Shown here one piece after another: positions 1 to 12,300 of a stretch of DNA of 64,000 nt (its first letter is position 1; the number at the start of each line of letters is the position of its first letter). Below the pieces are notes generated by a model. The model ran no database searches. It saw only the letters and a program-made list of their open reading frames with translations, and was not told where the DNA came from. Made by a program: the position numbers and the translations under genes. The stretch is taken from the NCBI GenBank assembly GCA_029339195.1, contig JAPTJF010000187.1, positions 1-64,000 of the forward strand, given 5' to 3'. Source of the stretch: Micractinium sp. NFX-FRZ. Taxonomy: Eukaryota; Chlorophyta; Trebouxiophyceae; Chlorellales; Chlorellaceae.

Positions 1-2450
1 AAAAGTGGGGAAATGCATTCTGCGCCTGCAGGAAACGTCGGGAACAATGTCGGGAATTTGGGTCGGATCCACTAGTGCACCCGGCGCCGCCCGCCCGCCG
101 TTGCCTGGCTGTTGGCGCCCAGACTTGTGATGGAAGCCCTGAGTTCCGCGCCATCATCGCATTCATCCTCAAGGAGACCGGGAATTGCGCGGCAGAGCAG
201 GGAGGGGACCTTCGTGCGTGGGGCCCCGGGGCGGCGCGATGGCAACCCAAGAGCTCAGGCCCACCCCTCCCTTAAACTGGCAATTTATGCCGCCCCGAGG
301 ACGGTCTGCGCACCTGTGAATGTCTTTCGGATATAAAGCTCTCCTCCTGCAATGATTAGGATATAGTTGGACGCTCAGCCCGTACCAAGCCGGTCGTCCA
401 CACCATGGCCGGTGCCCTCTTCCAGCCCTCTTCCGCTGTGAATCCGGTCCAAGGTGCTTGTAAGTGTCTATGTGTCAGAGACGCAGCGAGAGAGCCTGGG
501 TAGGAGTGGACGAATGTGTCAACGAAGGCCGGTTCCCTTCCAAAGGTGGTGACAGGGCAGGGCTGTCACAGCGCTGTGATCCCCCCTCAGCCAGCGTGGA
601 CCCACTCGGCATTTTGTATGCGGGGTCCACCTTCCAGCACTCGTCCTGTGTAAAGGGTCCACGACGAGCGCCTGTGAGCCACACTAGCAGCTGCGGGCCC
701 ACCCAGAGGTCCGTGAAGGGTAGTGGTTCCTCTCTCGTGTGCCTGGCGAGTGGCGAGGCATGCACAGCGAAGGGTGGCCGCCAGCTACCATCCTCCTCCA
801 GTCCTGCCCCCGAGCGCCTAGTCGGCACACCAGTGTGACCTGGCGGTATGAGGCCTGAGTAACAGCGCATCCGTGGGATTAGGGGGACACAAACGCCAAT
901 CCCGCTCCGGGAAGGGTCTCAGCCAGCGGGCCCGGGGCTCTGGCATCGGATCCGGAGTTGTGACGGTACCACACCGTGTGCCACGCCATGATGCATGCAG
1001 AGCAATGCAGGAGTGCCACCTGGGATTGCAACACGCTTGTTATGTCGGGGGACGCACATCCGCATGGCTAAGCATCATTCTTCCACAATCACAACTCGGG
1101 TGCGGGTGTGCGAGCCCTCCGCCTGTGGTACCACAAACTGCATGCCTGCAACGGAAGGTACTGAGCAGCTGCCAAGTTGGAGTCTGAGCAAGGAAACTGC
1201 GCATCCACCACATGCACCCCTCCAGCTGCCCTCTGCTGCTCCATCTTCAAGCAGCAGCCGCCGCTGCTGCTGCCGCAGACTGCCAGGCTGGCAGCGGCTG
1301 GCATGCTTCGCCGCAGGATGCCTGGTACTGCCACGCCCACAGCCTGCAGTGCATCGTGTCCCAGGCTTCCCTTCGCTCAGACACAGACATGGCTGAGATA
1401 CAGGCATGGACATGGCTCCGGACATGGCTCCGGTAAGGATCCGTACAAATCGTGCCTGCATTCTTGGATGGCTTCAGTGTGTGTGGGACTTGCCAGCATT
1501 AGTGGAGAGTGACCAGCATGTGCAGCAGCAGGGCGGCGCCCCCTGCAGTGCCGTGGAGAGGTGCTCGGGGGAGAGGGCGGCTGGAGATTGCTCACCAGGC
1601 AAGCTCGTGCAGCTTGGCACGAGTAGGGGCTGCCTGAGTATAGCTGCCTGGTCCTCCTGTGACCGCTCCTGAGGTCAGCTCTCAGCCAGGCCTGAGCGAG
1701 CGACGGTCAGTCACTGTGGAGAAAAATGCCTACGTATTTTCCTGTTGCAGGAGCCAAGGGTCCCAACCTACATGCAGGCCGGTAATGGCACTGCCCAACA
1801 CCTCAACTGGCGCCGGCGCTGGCCGGCAACGCCTGGCAGCGCAGCACTGCAGGGTGCCAGGGTGCCGCTTCATGGCAGGACCCGGTCACGGCGACACGCA
1901 CAGCTTGCAAGTGAGCCGGAGCTGCTGAGCTGTTGCGCCCGACGACCTGCCTGTCCTATGAATGCAAGCATGGCTGCAAGTGCACCACTCCAGGTGCTGA
2001 GCCAGGTGGCCCGCCCAGCACCAGTCGCCGGCCGCCATGCCATGTGGGCCCATCAGGCGCCTGTGCAGGCGCTGGCCGGCAGGGTGCTGCCTCCGCTACC
2101 TGGGCACTCCACATAGAAGCTCCACCTAGATGAAGTGGCGATCGATGCTTATCAAGCGCAGCAGAGCTGGCCGAGAGAAGCTCTCGGCGAGAGGAGCAGC
2201 TGGCCACTGCAGCTGCCTCTCAATGGCGGCGCCTTCGTTGCACACACTGCATGTTGACTAGATGCAGATGAAGCCAGTGCGGAAATCTCTCACAGTTGCC
2301 AAAATTGTGCCTGCTGCGCTGGCTGGGCGCGCTGGCCTGCGGCTCAAGTTGCTCATCAAGCACAGCAGTGACTTTGCTCATTACGTGCATTGCCTTTCGC
2401 TCTCATTGTCTAGTCCGTGCCCTGCGCGGCGTTCTGCGGTGTGCCGACCT
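1..2450. other. No recognisable gene (2.4 kb)
   Basis: I see no protein family, RNA gene or convincing exon chain here. Several open frames of 60-130 codons exist on both strands, but they overlap each other and have no conserved motifs, as expected in GC-rich DNA. The stretch could hold the end of an upstream gene plus the 5' region of the Rubisco-activase-like gene. A perfect hairpin lies at 2170-2188 (8-bp stem, AAG loop). Confidence 0.5.
2170..2188. repeat. Perfect 8-bp inverted repeat (hairpin)
   Basis: GCCGAGAG at 2170-2177 pairs with CTCTCGGC at 2181-2188 around a three-base AAG loop. It lies about 260 bp before the start codon of the Rubisco-activase-like gene. It could be a 5' UTR hairpin or chance; no function can be assigned. 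Confidence 0.6.
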
Positions 2451-5400
2451 ATGGCTGGGCTTCAGAGCAAGACGCTGGCCGCCCTGCCAGCGCCCTCCGG
2501 TCGGCTCGGAAGGCAGCGCCATGGCGGAGCGGTTCGCCAGAAGCGCCCAGGGAGCTGCCCTGCAGGCCGCGGTGAGCGGGAGGAGCGGCGGCAGGCAGCA
2601 CCATGCGCTGGAGTCTATATCCGCTACTGGCCTGAGCGGGCCTGGCGTATAGGTGCATGCCACCCTCTTGCCCTGTCTAGCTGCCAACCGCGCACCACTC
2701 ACAGCTGCGTGCCCGCTTGTTTCTGGCCGTCGATCCGCAGGAGACGGTTCGCACGTCCAACCTGCGGCGGTCACAGCACAGCAGCAGCAAGGCGGCGGCA
2801 GCGGCAACGGCAACGGCGGCCGCCCGCCGCGCGTCTCCTTCCGCATCCCGCGCTTCAAAAGCAGCAGCTGGGATGCCAAGGAGGTGGGGGGTGGGCGCAG
2901 CGCTGACTCAGACTATCTCTCCGAGCTGGGTGCTGCGCAGCAGTACAACATCAATGTCACGTGAGCACCGAGGGACGGGAGGGAGGTTGCTGCTGAGCTG
3001 GCGGCCAACCCATCTGACCCCTCCACCGCCTGCCTGCGCCTGCGCCCGCTGGCGGCAAGCCGCACGCACGCAGCTGTCGCAGGCCGGCGCCCCGCCCGCC
3101 TGCATGCCAGGCTGTGCCTGCAGCTTGAGGCAGCAGAGCGGCAGCGGGCGCTGCACACAAACTTGCTGTCCTCCCAGCGTGTGGCTTTGCTCGCCACCCA
3201 CTCAGGTGGCTCACCCCAGCCCAGCCCAGGGCAGCCCAGGGCAGCCACACTGGCTCTCGTTCCCAAAATGTGCCCACCCATCCTGCGCCGCCCACCCAAT
3301 CCCGTACCCGCTCACCCTCCCCCTTTGCCCCCCTCCCCCCCGTCCTCATCCTCCTGCTGCTGCCCAACTGCGCAGCCACGGCCAGCGCGCCGGCATGATA
3401 GACACACTCTTCACTGGCAACGTGCTGGGACACATGACGGACATCGCAGGTGGGCGGTGGTGGTACCTGGTGGCCTTGCTGGCGGCAGGGGGATTCTCGG
3501 GAGGTGGGTGGTGCGCCGGTGGCGCGCCGGCCCATTGGTGCAATGCGACATTGCAAGAGGGATGTGCGGAAAGCAGAGCTGGGAGTGCGGGGCGAGACCA
3601 TGGGAGGAGCGGGGAGGTGCGCAGCGCCACGCCTGGGTGGGCTGGAGGTGGAGGTGCAGCTGCTGCGCCGGCGGCGGCGGCGTTTGGCCAGTCTCACCAT
3701 GGGTCCCGCCTCTGGAGCTTGCCGACCTCCCTTACGCTTCTGCACTCACAGCGAACACGGACCTGGCATTCAACCCATTACGCCTGCCTGCTGCGGCGGC
3801 CTGCCATGACATGCTCTGTTGCCCAGCCCTGCCCCTGGCCTGGCCTCTGGTCTGCCCCCTCTGCCCTGCTGCAGACGGCAGCCTGCGCGGCTACGAGTTC
3901 CGAAGCTTCAATAACATTGTTGGTGATTACTACATTGCACCCAGGTGGGCGGTAGCCTCGGTTTCCTTGTGTTGGCTCGTTTGCATTGGTGCCCTCTTGT
4001 TCTGGTTGATTTCGCGCTTGCGGCGGCACTGTGGGCCGCAGTGCTGCATCGCTCCCAGGTCGGTGGGTGCTCATCAGTGTGTGTGTCACCCAGTGTCTGG
4101 AGGCATTCAGCTGGGCAATGCTGCAGCAATGCTGCAGCAGGCTGGGACAGGCAGGCGTCCACTCATCTGCACCCCTGCTGCTTCCGCCAAGCCCTCACAG
4201 CAGGCAGATCACACATGCCTTGCACTGCCTCGCCCCGTCGCAATACCAGGCTGCCTGTAAGCTTTGGAGGCACCCTTCAACCCTTTGCTGCCGCCGCAGG
4301 TTCCTGGAAAAGGTGGCGCTCCACATTGCCAAGGTGAGGGAGAGCGGGTGTGGCGGGATCGGTGGTGTGAGGAGGAGGGGGGGATGCGCGGTGCACGCGA
4401 TCGAGACACTCCACGCAAGTTTGCCTGCCCACGTGCCCGTCTGTAACCGCCCTTGGCCCTCACCATGCTGTCGACAGAACCACCTGACTCCAGCTCCGCT
4501 CACTCACTCACCTCCCAGCCTGGCTACCTGCCTGCCTGCCTGCCTGCCTGCACCTGTTGCACATTCCCGCAGATGATTTTTCTTCTTCTGACATGGCCGC
4601 ATGCCACCCTGGGGCATGAAGTGCCCCCTCACCTACTGTGCCCACCTGCCCACCCTCCCTCCCTTGCGTGCCCTTCCCCCCTGCAGAACTTCTTGATTGA
4701 CGCGGGCGCGTTTGACGCGGGCATGCGGTGCCCCCTCATTCTGGGCATCTGGGGGGGCAAGGGGCAGGGCAAGAGCTTCCAGACCGAGCTGTGCTTCAAG
4801 AAGCTGGGGTGAGTGGGAGGGGAGCTGTCAATGGGGTCTGTCTAATCAAGGGGGTTGTAGTACAAGCCGCTTGAGAGCTGAAGCACAACGGGGAGGCAAC
4901 CCCCCACCCAACTCCCCTCAGCTGCACTGCGCCCAGTCTTGTTCCCGCAGGACTGCCGTGCCTGCTGGGGGCCTGGATCGTGCTGCATTCTGTTGCCGAC
5001 CATGGATTCTTTGGTGCTCCTGCCACCTCCTCCCTTGTGTCACAGGGTGGAGCCAGTTATCATCCGTGTGTGCTTGCACTCCTGCCATCGTCTCCTCCCT
5101 TGTGTTATCTCCCCCCTGCTGCCACAGGGTGGAGCCGGTGACCAATTTTGTGCTTTTCACTCCTGCCGTCTCCCTCCCTGCTGCCACAGGGTGGAGCCGG
5201 TGCTCATCCATGTGCTTTGCACTCCTGCCACCCCCTCCCTTGTGTCACAGGGTGGAGCCTGTGATCATGTCGGCGGGGGAGCTGGAGCACGAGTGGGCGG
5301 GCACACCCGGCAAGCTCATCCGGGAGCGGTACAGGTGCGTGGGGCGGGCGGCGGTGCGTGCATGCGATGGGATGCGGGCAGCGGGCAGGTGCACGGCCGT

Positions 5401-8400
5401 GCGTGCGTGCGTGCACAGAAATGCTGGACGCCGGCGGGAGGCAGGGCCGGCGGGCACTCCTGCCCCTGCATTCCTGCCCCTGCAGTGCACACCCGCGCTG
5501 TGCATGCTCCCATCGCAGCAGCCGGCCAGCTCGCAGCAACCGCCCAGTGCCGAGCAGCCCCTGCGCTGCCATGCCCACCTCCGCCCTCCCGCCCTGCTGC
5601 CCCCACCCTCCCTCCCCATGACCCCCCGGTTGCAGGCGGGCCGCCGAGGTGAGCAAGGTGCACGGCAAGCTGAGCTGCCTGATGATCAATGACCTGGATG
5701 CCGGCATCGGGCACTTTGAGAACACCCAGGTGGGCCATCACACCTGCGGCACTGTGGCCGCCTGGCACTGCCACTGCCTCGACCTCCCGGCTGCAATGAG
5801 CCCCAATTCCTCCCCTCCCCACCCCACCCCCTCGATAACCCCCAGCCATCTCCCCTCTCTTCCACCCCGCCTGCTGTGCAGATCACGGTGAACAACCAGA
5901 TGGTGGTGGGCACGCTGATGAACCTGTGTGACAACCCTAACCTCTCTCCTCCCCTCACCCTCCCTTCCCTTCATTCCACCCCGCCTGCTGTGCAGATCAC
6001 GGTGAACAACCAGATGGTGGTGGGCACCCTGATGAACCTGTGCGACAACCCCAACCGCGTCTCCATCGGCCAGGGCTGGATGGAGGACGACGTCATCCGC
6101 CGCATCCCAATCATCGTCACCGGTGGGTGGGGCAGGGAACTCGCTCGACCACACTCCCTCCCTTTGTGGGCAGGTTGGGGCTGCTTACATGTCGACCTGG
6201 CAGGTCAGGGTTGGGTTGGGGAGGCCTGGGTGGGGCTGGTGCATGGTGGGGCGGGTTGTGCCATGTGCAGTGCGTTGTGGGGTGGCACAGGGTGGGGTGG
6301 GCTGGATGGAGGACGGCATCACCCGCCGCATCCCAATCATCGTCGTGGGTGGGTGGGGGCGCCCTTGTGTGCAAGGCCATGCATCAGGGCAGGGCAGGGT
6401 TGGGTTGGGGAGGGCGGGTGGGCTGGGGGCGGCGTGATGGGCTGCGGGTGTCGCGCCGTGTGCAATGCATCCTGGGGTGGCAGGCAGGTAAAGGTGTGCT
6501 GGTTGGTGGATGCCGCTCCTCACCTGTCGCAGCCGCAGCGCTTTCCCATGCCACCGCCTCGCCCCAACAAGCCGCCCCAGCTGCACCCCGCCCGCCCTGC
6601 CCGCAGGCAACGACTTCTCCACCATCTTTGCGCCTCTCGTGCGCGACGGACGCATGGAGAAGGTGAGAGGCAGCTGCCTTGCCTTGGGTGCGCCCGCAGG
6701 CCCGCAGCGCTGGCTTGTCCCGCTGCTGTGCCCGCTGCTGCCTTCACTCCCCTGCGGCGGACCCTCAGTTTGCTGCCTTTGCCGCCCACCTCTCTCACGC
6801 TCACCGCCTCTTCCCTCCCTCCCTTGCTCCTGGGCTTCCCCCTTCCCATGCTGCAGTTTTATTGGGACCCTACTGAGGACGACCTGGTTGGGATTCTGCA
6901 CATGGTGAGCAACTGCTTGTGGGGGCACAGGGGCTGGGAGAGTGAGGGGTCTTGGGGCTGGGCTGGGGCTCCGAAGCCCAGGGCGGGCTAAGGAGGGTCT
7001 GGGTGTGTGTGCGAGGAAGATGGCCTGGGCGAGACCAACGCGCATGTATTTTCATCTCTTCCACGTCTGTTCACCCTCCGTGTTGTGGCCTCCCCTCCTC
7101 CCCCAGATGTACAAGGACGACGGGCTGAGCGAGAGCGACATGGCCCTGCTGCTGCGCGCCTTCCCCGGCCAGACGCTCGACTTCTTCGGAGCGCTTCGGT
7201 GAGGGGTGGCAGGCAGCAGGCACAAACAAAGAGACGAGCGGTCGTGTGTCTTGCTTTGCATGCACCTGCATACAGGCTGGCAAGGGGAGGGGACACTTGC
7301 TGTGGTGAGGGAGGTGAAGATGGGTGGGCCAGCGCATGAGGGGGAGGGGAGCTCGTCCCCAGGGGAGGCCACGCAAGCTGTGCTGCCTGCACCACAGCCG
7401 GCTGCCTGCCTTGTCCCTCACCTCCCCTGCCCGCCCGCCCTTGGCCCCCCTGCAAGCCCCCCATCTGAACCGGCACTGCCGGCAGTGTTCATTTGACCTG
7501 CCTCTTACCCGGTTCCCGGTCCGTATGATCCCTCGCCCCGTTGCCTCCCGCAGGGCTCCTACATACGGCCCGCGCTTCGACTCTTGCCTCTTGCACTGTT
7601 CCGGTGTACTGTGCCTTACATAGTTCCCATCGCCCTGCCCCTGTGCCTCCCGCAGTGCCTCCACGTACGACAACCAGATCCGGGACTGGATCAAGAAGGA
7701 TGTGATCCAGGGAGAGTTTGTGGGTGAGTGGGCGGAAGCGAGTGTGTGTGCGTCAGGGCCGGGTGGTGGGACACGAAAGGGAGAAGGGTGCCAACACTGC
7801 CATGCTGTGCTAAGCCCTGCTGAGCCCTGCTGTGCATGCTGTGCCTGCCCCGCCTCCCCCCGCCGTGCAGAGGAGAACCAGAACATGGTGGAGCTGGGGC
7901 GGCGGCTGCTGCGTCAGGAGGGGCTGCCCAAGTTTGACCCTGTGGACCTCACCATGGCCATGCTCATGGACGAGGGTGAGCGCCTCCTGCTTCCTAGTCT
8001 GTTCATTGGCAATTTGCTCGTTCAGTGCACCTGCTTACGGCTTTTGGTCTGGGAGTTCGATGTTAAGCTTAGTTGCACACTTCAGCAACTTGCCACGAAT
8101 GTAAGTATAGACTTAGGTCTTCCCTTGCTTTCCTCCTGCAGGCCGCCGGCTGCAGGCTGAGCAGGACATGGTGAACAGCATGCGCCTGTCGGATGAGTAC
8201 CTGAAGAAGCAGAAGAAGTCGAGCCGCAGGTGGGCGCTGGCAGGGCTTTGCTGAGTGGGGCGTGTTTGTGTGGTACAGTGTGTAGGATGGTTGCACGGTG
8301 GGCTCTGAATGGGGTGTATGGTGTGGTGGTTTGTAGGATGTGTTGTCCTTGTGTCTGAACAAGTGGGGACGCATGTGTTGAATGCTGTGCAGCGAGGCAG

Positions 8401-8666
8401 GCAGGGGCAGCTTGCATGAAGCTGGCACATATGTGATGATGCTCCGATCCAGCCAATAGGGGGCAAGCCATGCGGATAGCCTGCGCCTCGACTCCCCTCA
8501 TGTCTCACTCTCAATACTGTGGGGCGAGGCAGGCATGGGCAGCTGGCAGGCATGTGCTGGTGCTGCCATCAAGTGCCGGCGGGCAAGCAATGCTGGTTGC
8601 CTGCGCCCTGACACCCCATGTTCCATTTTACAACCCCTGCGCAGCATGATTGGCCTGAGCGGATGA
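2451..8666 (+). CDS. Rubisco-activase-like AAA+ protein
   Basis: Sixteen exons join in frame to 474 residues: 2451-2571, 2741-2960, 3376-3449, 3875-3944, 4300-4333, 4687-4808, 5251-5334, 5636-5729, 5996-6122, 6607-6662, 6857-6904, 7107-7198, 7656-7723, 7871-7975, 8142-8229, 8645-8666. The protein is an AAA+ ATPase of the Rubisco activase family. Walker A GGKGQGKS is at about residues 196-203, Walker B LMINDLDAG near 257-265, sensor-1 IIVTGND near 312-318 and the arginine-finger region RDGRMEK near 328-334. From memory, GELE, MINDLDAG, TVNNQMVVGTLMN and GALR-STYD fit the activase-like plant group (Arabidopsis At1g73110) better than canonical RCA; its substrate is not established. The first 45 residues are basic and Ser/Ala-rich, like a chloroplast transit peptide. 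The start at 2451 was chosen because it is the one whose phase fits exon 2; an ATG at 2521 does not. Several introns contain copies of their own exon edges. Confidence 0.88.
5037..5262 (+). repeat. Four tandem copies of an intron acceptor and exon start
   Basis: The real exon 7 begins at 5251 after TGTGTCACAG with GGTGGAGCCTGTGATCATG. The same acceptor plus GGTGGAGCC occurs upstream in the same intron with exon-like starts at 5046, 5128 and 5190, so the spacings are 82, 62 and 61 bp. Each copy also repeats part of the pyrimidine tract. Only the 5251 copy continues into the conserved activase sequence. Confidence 0.85.
5882..6055 (+). repeat. 114-bp in-frame partial exon duplication
   Basis: The acceptor and first 60 bases of exon 9 occur twice, with exon-like starts at 5882 and 5996. 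The offset is 114 bp, exactly 38 codons, and the DNA between the copies is open in the gene's frame. Both copies encode ITVNNQMVVGTLMNLCDNPN with only silent differences. Using the first acceptor would insert 38 residues in the AAA+ core; using the second gives the family-typical protein. Confidence 0.9.
6301..6350 (+). repeat. Intronic copy of an exon 3' end
   Basis: The end of exon 9 (from GCTGGATGGAGGACG at 6075 to its donor at 6123) is copied 226 bp downstream inside the following intron, with a few substitutions. The donor-like GTGGGT is kept. A second G-rich intron segment (around 6205 and 6393) is also duplicated nearby. Confidence 0.85.
7527..7567 (+). repeat. Intronic copy of acceptor and exon 13 start
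   Basis: TTGCCTCCCGCAG followed by GGCTCCTACATACG ends near 7567. It matches the real acceptor TGCCTCCCGCAG at 7655 and exon start TGCCTCCACGTACG, about 102 bp downstream. Confidence 0.75.
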
Positions 8667-9315
8667 CCTGGCTCCGGGTGTCGCCAGCAGGGGCCCAGCT
8701 CGGCCAGCCAGCCAGGCCCACGGGCTTCAGCACCTGCGCCCCGCCTGAATAAGAAAGTGAAGGACCAGGGCCCTTGATCTCTGCTCGGTCTTCCATGTTA
8801 TGATTAGAGTGAGACTGCTTTGGTTGCGATTCTGTTGAGGGACAAGGGGAGCATGCATGTTTCCCTTTCCGCCGTCCCACCCGCCGGTTCCGTATTGCCG
8901 CTTGTGCCCTCTGGGCAGGCCCATTTCATTGCTCAGCTTAGCCTGCTGCTGCTGTCACTGACCTCGCTCCACTTTGAAGCCCAGTTGAAGCCATGCTGTT
9001 CGGCAGGGATTGATCATTGAATTGCTCACTGCTGTTGACATCAATGAAACAGACAATCACGATCAGGGTGTGTGCCGGTGCCAGGGCAATACACCAGGGC
9101 AAGGGGGCATCACGGGGCGAGTTCTCGGGTCAAGCTGCCCTGGTGCTTGATCACAGGCTGGTGCCTGCCGCTGGCTAGCCGGGCCACGGCGCCTGCGCCC
9201 TGCGCACCTCAGCAGGCGCGCCCAAGAAGAGGTGCCAGCGTGACGAAGATGTAGCGGCCCCTGGCTGATCATAACGCCATTACACACGCCAGCTTACACC
9301 CAAGCTGCGGCAAAG
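8667..9315. other. Intergenic: 3' UTR of activase-like gene, upstream of carrier
   Basis: This 649-bp gap between two tandem plus-strand genes has lower GC than its surroundings. I see no coding exon, no TGTAA signal and no RNA gene. It presumably holds the 3' UTR of the first gene and the promoter and 5' UTR of the second. Confidence 0.5.
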
Positions 9316-12300
9316 ATGGGGGCGCCGGCTCCATCGCCCGGAGAAAGCTTGCAGGAGGACTACTTGCGAGCGCTCTTCGACGGTCTGGATGCCGATCGCA
9401 ACGGTAGACTGGAGGTGGCGGAGATACAGGTATTTAGGGCTCCCGCCGAAAGCCTCTCTGTCACCTGCGCACGCCCCGCGCCGCCCGTGCGTTTGTGAAG
9501 TCATCAACAAGCAGCCGCCGCACGGCGGAGGGGCACCGCGCTTCGCCGCAGCACCAGCACCACTGCCGCCACTGCCGCCATTCCACCCCCCGCCACTCCT
9601 TGCCCTGTACCTGTGCAGGCGGCGCTGCAGCATTTAGGCCTGCCCGCTGGCGCCGGCTACATGGGCAACCTGCTGTCGCAGTATGACCGGGACAAGGACC
9701 GGTCAATAACTTTTGAAGAGTTCAGCAGGTGGGCCCTCGGCAGGCGGTCCATTGACATGCATGTGATCAAACCAGATTGGCAGCGCTCCCATGTGTGTGT
9801 GCCAACGCCCCGCCTGCTTTGTGCCTTCACTGCCCTGCCGCCATCGCACCCGCCTGCCTCTTCCTGCAGATACGTCCAGTCGAAAGAGGCGCGCCTGCGG
9901 GCGGTGTTTGCCGCCATCGACGCAGACGGGGACGGGCAGCTGACGGCGGGGGAGGTGCACGCTGCGGCCAAGGGTACGCAACCCCGTTGCTGAACTGCTA
10001 CTAATTGCTGCTGCATGTCGCAGGCCCGTGCCATCTCACGCCTGTGCACATGCGCTGTGCTACATTTGGCTGCTTCCGCTTGCCTGCTGCAGTCCTGTGC
10101 CACCTTTAATGCAACCTGCTCTGCTTCCACACACCTGGCCCGCCTGCCCCTCATTCACCATTGCCTGCCTGTTGGCACCTGCAGCGCTATGGCAGCTGGC
10201 TGGTGCCTTTGGCGCAAACTCGGCGTCGGCTCTCAACCCCACGCCTTTGATCTAATTCGACCTGCAATCCGCCTCTCAACCCCACGCCTTTGAACTACTT
10301 CGACCTGCCATCTTCTTCTTCTCGCACCTGCAGCGCTGGGCCTGAGCGTGGCGCCGACAGAGGCGGAGCGCATGGTGGCGCTGCTGGACGCGGATGCCGA
10401 CGGGCGCATCGACTTGAAAGAGTTCCGGCGTTTCGTGGTGCTGCTGCCGGGTGCGGGTGGGCTGAGGCTGCACTTGGGTGAAGCGCGGGTGACCTGGCGG
10501 CGAGGGCGGCCAACTTCTGTTGCTGCCGCTGCGGCTGCTGCACCGGGACTGCCTGCTGCTGCAGCTGCTGCGCCTGCTGCGGCGGCACCCCGCCCCGCTT
10601 GCATAGCAGTTGAATCCTTGCAGCCGCTGCTACGCAATCTCCCTTGCATTTCACACCCCTCCCTGAGGGCGCCCAGGTGTTCAGACACTGTCCAGCTTGG
10701 GATGACCCCACCTCACCTCATGGCTGCACCACACTCTCACTCTCACCCACGCACGCATCACCGGCAACCTCCCCGCCCCCTGTGCAGGCGCCCAGGTGTC
10801 TCAGACGCTGATTGTGGCAGCCTGGGTGGACTCTGCCTCCTGGCTGCACAGCATGGAGTACCGGCTGGGGCACATGCCACCCAGCCAGCCACTGGTAAGC
10901 CGGCCGCCAGGCTGCTACTTGGAATTACATTGTGGCAGGCGTGCCTGGCCGCACGAGCGGCTGCTAGTGTGCCTGCTAGCTGCTGGCGTGGCTGGCACAC
11001 CCCATCGTGGGCATCACATTGAACCCAACCGGCTCCTTGCACCTGCGGCTGTGCAGGAGCGGCTGCTGGCGGGCGGCGTGGCGGGGGCGGTGTCGCGCAC
11101 TGCGGTGGCGCCCTTGGAGCGGTTACGTACTATTATGATGGCCGTGAGATTACTGCCACCTCCTAAGCTGATTCACGTTGTTGCATAGAGGCCGGGGTTG
11201 TGGATGTGCTTTGTGGGCCCCGCACAGCACCACGTGCTGCCAAGGGATGGTTGCAGTGGGAGCAGCGGCTGGGAGCAATCCATGGCAGCGGTTGGAGGTG
11301 GAAAACCGAGGTGTGGTGTATACGCATGTGCATCACAATATCACGGCAAGCTCTGCCCTACCGGCAGCAGAGTTGCATGAGTGGCTGGGGAAAACAAGGC
11401 CGCCGGGGACGGCCCAACCTGGGCACCGGCCATCCCTGCCTCACCTCGCCGCAGCCCTGACCCATTGCTATGCCGTGCCTGCCTGCGCCCCTCCCGCTCC
11501 CCACCCCCCGCCCTTCCTCCGACAGGACCGGAGTGCCACTCGGCTGGGCCCTGTCCTGCGCTCGATGTGGGCGGACGGCGGCATCCTGGGGCTGTTCAAA
11601 GGGAACCTGGCATCTGTGAGTTGGCGGGGCCTGTCTTGTGAGGCGGCGGGTGGGGTTACCAAGCAGTGCTGTCCAGCTTGCATGGAGCTTGCACTCGCAG
11701 GCACATGGGTCACATTGCCCCATGCAACCTTCCACACCCTGGTACGTTGGCAAGGGCGTCCCTCTCAGCAGTGCCAGCCTGGGCGCATGACCTCAAACTG
11801 TCCCACCTGCGTTCCCCGCTAACATGCATGCCTCCCCCCTCCCTTGCATGCCAGGTCATCAAGGGCTTCCCCAGCAGCGCCATCCAGTACGCCACGTATG
11901 ACGGGGCCAAGGAGGTCATGCAGAGCTGGAGCGGCAGGGGTGAGCATGTCAGGGCAGCAAGCCTGCCGCGTGAAAGGCGGCAGTACCACAGACGCGTGAA
12001 TGGAGGTTGAGGGTGACATATGTAGCTGGGTAGCTACTGTAGTGTCCATTTGTGGGTGTGGGTGTGGTGTGCATTGTATGTGTGTGTGTGTTTGTGGGGA
12101 GCTCGTTATACGTGCTCAATATCTATGGCATGCTCACGGGCACCGCTTGCTTCTGACCCAAACACGCCCCGCCCCGCTGCCTGCCCCGTAGGCGCGGGCG
12201 ACCTGAGCACGGTGCAGAAGATGGGGGCGGGGATGGTTGCGGGCGCGTCGGCCTGCTTGGCCACGTACCCACTTGAGGCGCTCAGGCAAGCTTCAAGGGA

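Noticed and set aside
70..82. GGATCCACTAGTG, like a cloning-vector polylinker (BamHI-SpeI)
   Set aside because: Only twelve bases match and no adjoining vector sequence is present; chance is sufficient.
2521..2652. ATG at 2521 as start of the activase-like gene
   Set aside because: From 2521 the exon ends in phase 0, which does not fit exon 2; the ATG at 2451 gives the required phase 1.
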